Part shown: positions 60,120 through 64,000 of the stretch, one piece after another
Layout: the number at the start of each line of letters is the position of its first letter
Numbering within the stretch: position 1 is the stretch's first letter
Source of the DNA: Triops longicaudatus
Lineage: Eukaryota > Arthropoda > Branchiopoda > Notostraca > Triopsidae
NCBI GenBank assembly: GCA_022885665.1
Contig: JAGQDJ010000180.1
Location: 48,098 to 112,097, forward strand
Reading direction: 5' to 3'
DNA length: 64,000 nucleotides
Notes under the pieces: generated by a model
Database searches by the model: none
What the model was told of the DNA's origin: nothing
What the model saw: only the letters and a program-made list of their open reading frames with translations
Program-made: the position numbers and the translations under genes

Positions 60120-62077
60120 GTAAGTGCGACTCGAGTTTACCCAAGCCACCTGTACGAAAGCTGTTATGTTTTAAGTAGCGGACAACAGGAAGATAGTGGT
60201 GTGCTACTTCTCCAGTTGGGCGACGTATCGGCCAGGAGATGGCAAATTCGATGTAGAAGACATTGATCCGTACGTGTGTACCCACTTGGTTTACGCCTTC
60301 GCGGGTTTACAGAGCTACGACAATACCATCTACATCATGGATCCCTACAACGACGTGTACGACAACTGGGGCAAAGGCGCCTACGAACGCTTCACTGGCT
60401 TGAAGAAGATCAACCCTATCCTGACCACTACTCTCGGTGTTGGAGGATGGAATGAAGGGTCCGGCAAGTATTCGATTGTAAGTTTTACAAAATTTGCCTT
60501 CGCCAAACCAATCAGCACCATTGTCCAAAGATGGCTGCCGACCCCGCGAAACGTAAATCGTTCATTGACAGCACCGTAGCGCTGCTCTTGAAGTACAATT
60601 TCGACGGCTTGGATATGGATTGGGAATATCCTGCAAATCGCGAAGGCGCCAAACCGGAAGACAAGGTAAATTTGCTGGCAACTGTACTTGATCTGAAACG
60701 TAATAAATACACCGAATGAAGGACAATTACGTCACCTTAATGAAAGAACTGAAAGAAGCGTTCCAGCCGCATGGATTGATCCTCACCGCAGCTGTGTCGG
60801 CCGGTAAACCGACTATCGATACCGCCTACAACGTACCTGAAGTTAGCAAGTATGTGTTGCATTTTCGTCACCTTCAATCAATTACTACATTCACCATTGT
60901 GACGCATATTAGGTACGTGGATTTCTTTCACCTTATGGGCTACGACTACCACGGGGCGTGGGATAAGTTTACTGGTCATAATGCGCCCATGTACCGAAAC
61001 CCTGGCGACGATGGCGATTACCAGTACTTCAACTTGGTAACGTACAGCTAATCTATTACATTATTGCCTAGCCGTTAACACGTAATCTTCATTTTCAGGA
61101 CTATAGTGTTAACTATTGGCTCGAATTAGGAGCCCCTAAGGAGAAACTAGTAGTCGGAATGCCCACTTATGGCCGTGGCTGGGTGTTGGACCATGCCGAT
61201 CAAACCGGAATGTATGCACCGGCTAGTAACGGAATCCCAGCTGGTCCTTACACACGGGAAGCAGGAATTTGGGGCTACAACGAGGTATACAGTATCTTAC
61301 CTAGAAATAGACTAGTGATTCGCTTGCTTCCATTCTTTTGTCGCAGATTTGCGAAAAGGCGTTAACAGAAGGCAGTCAATGGACCATAGTCCGCGATCAA
61401 TATGCAAACGCCCCTTATGCCTACAATCCCAGTAACCGATGGTGGATCGGTTATGATGACAAGCAATCTCTGGAAGCCAAGGTAGTGCAAATAAAACAAG
61501 CCAACAACTATTTTGGCTGAAGCGAAGACGGTCAAAAATTTTCTAAAGTTGGGTTCTTAGGTGGATCTGATTAAAACTCATGATTTAGCTGGCGGAATGA
61601 TTTGGTCCATCGAAACGGACGACTTCCGGGGCAAGTGCCACGGTGACAAATACCCGCTGCTGACGGCCATCAATTTGGCGCTGAATGGAGACATTATCAA
61701 ACCCACGTATCCTCCAACGACCACCACAACTCGAGACCCCACTGCGCCGACTGAAACAACAGTAGGTTTGCAATTCTGAATGATCAAGAATAGGCGGTAT
61801 TGACGTGGGTAACCTCTCTTAGACCAAGGCCACTACGCAGGGTCCGCCTCCCGACGGCATCTGCCAAAAGCAAGGGTTTGTCGCCGATCCCAATGACTGC
61901 ACAGTGTTTTACGAGTGTGTAGCTAATGGAGATGAGTGGATCATCTACACATTTCACTGCCAAGCTGGAACCGTTTACGACCCAGTGACCAACACATGTA
62001 CGTGGCCATATTTGGTACCCGGCTGTGAAAATTCTTTCGCGCGACGCTATCAGTACGCGATGCAAAACAAGTTGTGA
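60038..62077 (+). CDS. Secreted chitinase, GH18 plus CBM14 (9 exons, 514 aa)
   Basis: Endochitinase that hydrolyses beta-1,4-N-acetylglucosamine chains in cuticle or gut lining. Exons: 60038-60119, 60179-60477, 60531-60665, 60722-60849, 60913-61036, 61099-61284, 61347-61481, 61561-61761, 61823-62077; phases join to 514 codons plus TGA. Order: signal peptide (about 1-20), GH18 barrel (about 33-400), threonine-rich linker (about 407-440), one CBM14 chitin-binding domain with six cysteines (444, 456, 462, 476, 489, 498). The catalytic motif FDGLDMDWEYP carries D152, D155, D157 and acid E159, so the enzyme should be active. MGYDYHG and GGMIWSIETDDF are the later family motifs. One catalytic and one binding domain resembles the insect Cht5-type layout, but I do not assign an orthologue. 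A TATA promoter lies 190 bp upstream. Confidence 0.95.
60179..60477 (+). CDS. Chitinase exon 2: barrel strands 1-3
   Basis: Encodes KIVVCYFSSWATYRPG, CTHLVYAFAGL and the GGW motif region (LGVGGWNEGSGKYS). The usual KxxxSxGGW is here TTTLGVGGW. Phase 1 in, phase 0 out. Confidence 0.95.
60531..60665 (+). CDS. Chitinase exon 3: catalytic motif
   Basis: Begins MAADPAKRKSFIDS and contains FDGLDMDWEYP with the full DxxDxDxE catalytic signature. Phase 0 on both sides. Preceding intron 53 bp, the smallest here. Confidence 0.96.
60722..60849 (+). CDS. Chitinase exon 4
   Basis: Encodes NYVTLMKELKEAFQPHG, LTAAVSAGKPTIDTAY and NVPEVS, the next barrel strand and helix. Leaves in phase 2. Confidence 0.95.
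60913..61036 (+). CDS. Chitinase exon 5
   Basis: Encodes YVDFFHLMGYDYHGAWD, holding the MxYDxxG substrate-binding motif, then TGHNAPMYRNPGDDG. Phase 2 in, phase 0 out. Confidence 0.95.
61099..61284 (+). CDS. Chitinase exon 6: insertion domain
   Basis: Encodes KLVVGMPTYGRGWVL and GPYTREAGIWGYNE, the alpha+beta insertion domain of GH18 chitinases. Phase 0 on both sides. Confidence 0.95.
61347..61481 (+). CDS. Chitinase exon 7
   Basis: Encodes QYANAPYAYNPSNRWWIGYD and DKQSLEAK, the last substrate-lining strand. Ends at AAG|GTAGTG. The frame stays open for 12 more codons into the intron, which I do not include because exon 8 supplies the same family segment. Confidence 0.9.
61561..61761 (+). 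CDS. Chitinase exon 8: end of barrel and linker
   Basis: Encodes VDLIKTHDLAGGMIWSIE, DDFRGKCHGDKYPLL and the threonine-rich linker PTYPPTTTTTRDPTAP. Phase 0 on both sides. Confidence 0.94.
61823..62077 (+). CDS. Chitinase exon 9: chitin-binding domain
   Basis: Encodes the rest of the linker and a six-cysteine peritrophin-A (CBM14) domain with the aromatic core FYECV and the TCTWP end. It then runs through a short basic tail to TGA at 62,075. Confidence 0.95.
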   Translation, partial: TKATTQGPPPDGICQKQGFVADPNDCTVFYECVANGDEWIIYTFHCQAGTVYDPVTNTCTWPYLVPGCENSFARRYQYAMQNKL

Positions 62078-63510
62078 GAGAACAAGTTGTTCATGTAGTG
62101 CGACATAGAGAATAATGGCCTACAATGACTTCCAACTAAGGCTGTGATTGCATGTAACAAAAAAACCCGGAAAATTGACAATTATGTTTTGCAAAAATCC
62201 AGGCTGTTCTTTTATTTTGACACAGCTATTCGATAGCTTTTACCATAACGACTTCGTATTGTACGAGACATATGAAATACACTTTTTTTGATTGACGCAT
62301 CACGTGCCACACCGTGCTTCACAACTTCAAAAGGATTCCTTCCAAAATTTTAGGTAAGTTAAGTTAAGGTATTTTCATGGCTGCGCTCTGACTTTTCAGC
62401 GAACTTTGGCCGTTGGCTACTCAAATATGCCACCTTGCCCGAAACCATCGTTTTCTTTTTCGATTACACTTCTAATGTTTGCCCTTGGCAAAGCTTTGGT
62501 CCTTTTCCCTCTTATGGAAACAGGTACATCAAGTCAGTACTTCAGTAGCAAAGTTTTTCAACGAGGCTACTGGACAACCTTACTAGTAAACTGTGTCGAG
62601 ATTCTCGACAGGGCATTGAACGTGAACGTTCTAAGTATTTAGGCGTGTTTCTCACTTGTTTGGTGACTAGAAATTCAGTGTGAGATCCACCGTGATCTCT
62701 GCGGAGGAAAAACGGCGCCATAGTTTGTTCCGTAATCTGTTAAGCATTTTTAGTGGCCACTTTTCCTATCAGCCTCTTGGAGGTTGAAGAGAAACAATTC
62801 CTGAAGTGTTTGAAAAAGTGACACGAACATGCTGCGCATTTGTAAAAATAAACGTGGCGCATCGTTTTTAAGTGTAATCTAACTCACACTAAGGTTAAGG
62901 CCCTATAATGAGTTATTTTCGCGCTGGTAAAAGTGATAATGAATGTGGTCGGACATTCCTTTCATTGTTGCGGTTCGTTAAAGGTCCGCAAGACGACAAT
63001 CATGACAATCACAGGCCGTTGGCAAGCTAGTTCGCCTCCGATCACGATAAGAGTTGAACAGAAACAGGCTTTAGAAATTCGTTTTGGTGTCTGATCCGAA
63101 TCTTAAATGTATGCGTGAGTTTCTGTTTTTTTTTAGACACAAAACATTATCGTACAAAACTAGGAACTGTTGCAAAAAGAGAAAATAGTAAGGACACAGT
63201 ACACTTCATATGCGGTGTTGTATTGGCAAACTTATAGTCATACAAGGACCAGGGGTGTGAAGTAAGTGAACTTTTTCGTAGCTAATCGCGCCATCGTTCG
63301 ACTGATAGATTAGTGAGGTGCTGTGGACTGCCGAGAAGTTGGTAGCAAAAGGAAGAGGCTGACGTGCTTTTCCCAGAAGAAATAAAGCTTAACGGTATTC
63401 TTCAATAAAAGAACCAGTTTGGAGATGTTTCACATTCAATTCGTAGATTGCGTCTGAAGAAACAAGAATTGGTGATAAGAATGTTTGACAGTTGGTTAAG
63501 TAAGCGTTAC
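62078..63510. other. Spacer between convergent genes
   Basis: Contains the chitinase 3' untranslated region. The first canonical AATAAA on the + strand is at 62,847. On the - strand an AATAAA lies opposite 62,211-62,216 and could serve the convergent gene. No further exon is recognised. Confidence 0.55.
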
Positions 63511-63737
63511 TTGGCAATAGCATACAAAATCACCGGTCGAAGATTGCAAATCTGCTGGATCGATGATGCTAATCGGGAGACAAATCACTTGCGAACCAGA
63601 ATAGGAGATAACAAAACCAATGCAAGTCGTGGTTTCGGAGCACCTTGTAAAACACTCATCTGCGTTGGCTACATCGATATACTCTCCATTTATAGCCTGA
63701 TCGCATAGACATTTCGACAGTGCTGGGCAATTGGTAC
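63511..63737 (-). CDS. Cysteine-rich secreted-type exon, partial gene
   Basis: On the - strand, between a CTGCAG acceptor and a CAA|GTAACG donor, an open frame of 75 codons carries ten cysteines. Its pattern TNCPALSKCLC, NADECFTRC, TTCIGF, ICLP and FVCYC, with GEYIDV before NADEC, recalls PAN/apple or related disulfide-rich extracellular modules. If the donor is not used, the frame ends a few codons on (VTLT-stop at 63,496), so this could be a terminal exon. Earlier exons would lie beyond the right edge. The family is a guess; that it is coding is fairly likely from the cysteine spacing and splice sites. Confidence 0.5.
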
Positions 63738-64000
63738 CTGCAGATCGCATGATTGGACATAAACACGAACCATTTAGATTTAGAAGGGAAAGAGCTGGAA
63801 TATTTCATATCAACATCACCCGACTATTTTCTAGGATAGTTTCCGCGGTTAACCAGCATATTAGATGAGGGAAGGGAGGAGGGACAAAAGTAACGATACA
63901 CACGAAAGTAACAAAAGTCATAAATTTGAAGGAGAGGTTTCATGTGCTGTAAAAAATCAGTCATGTCACACACCGTTGTGTAGCACTATACAAAGTTGTC

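Noticed and set aside
62406..62642. 78-codon frame downstream of chitinase
   Set aside because: A weak hydrophobic stretch only; no family resemblance and no promoter or splice signals.
63448..63708. 86-codon + strand frame near the right end
   Set aside because: Antisense to the cysteine-rich - strand exon, whose cysteine spacing is far more protein-like.

Overview
The window is nuclear DNA from an animal, almost certainly an arthropod. It holds two complete spliced genes on the + strand and one partial exon on the - strand. The two proteins, an Eph receptor tyrosine kinase and a chitinase with a peritrophin-type chitin-binding domain, are arthropod-like in residue pattern. The chitinase has very small introns (53-79 bp), which together with the base composition would suit a branchiopod crustacean such as Daphnia; that last step is inference.

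Layout. Positions 1-14,423 are upstream of the receptor gene; no gene is recognised there, only small repeats, hairpins, a GC-rich degenerate repeat and a 4-base assembly gap inside a C-run/A-run. The Eph gene runs from its start codon at 14,424 to its stop at 58,374. It has 13 coding exons whose phases join exactly to 1,002 codons plus a stop. The signal-peptide exon, the short exon 2 and the ephrin-binding exon are separated by two introns of about 15 kb each. The cysteine-rich, fibronectin, membrane, kinase and SAM exons are packed into the last 11 kb, apart from one 6.4 kb intron. The chitinase gene lies 1.5 kb downstream in the same orientation: a TATA box at 59,841, nine coding exons at 60,038-62,077, 514 codons. 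Near the right end a cysteine-rich exon (about 63,511-63,737) on the - strand looks like part of an unfinished gene convergent with the chitinase.

The two main genes are not expected to work together: one is an axon-guidance and cell-contact receptor in the plasma membrane, the other a secreted enzyme for cuticle or gut chitin. Their adjacency looks incidental, except that a decayed chitinase-like fragment sits inside Eph intron 2.

Points worth a second look: two possible in-frame juxtamembrane cassette exons (18 and 48 bp) and a possible alternative 3' exon that would remove the SAM domain of Eph; a 104-bp identical direct repeat flanking Eph exon 2; the chitinase relic with a perfect 11-bp hairpin; and small inverted-repeat elements ending in ATTATCCG. 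No operon-like, CRISPR or otherwise prokaryotic system is present, and no wholly new system was found.
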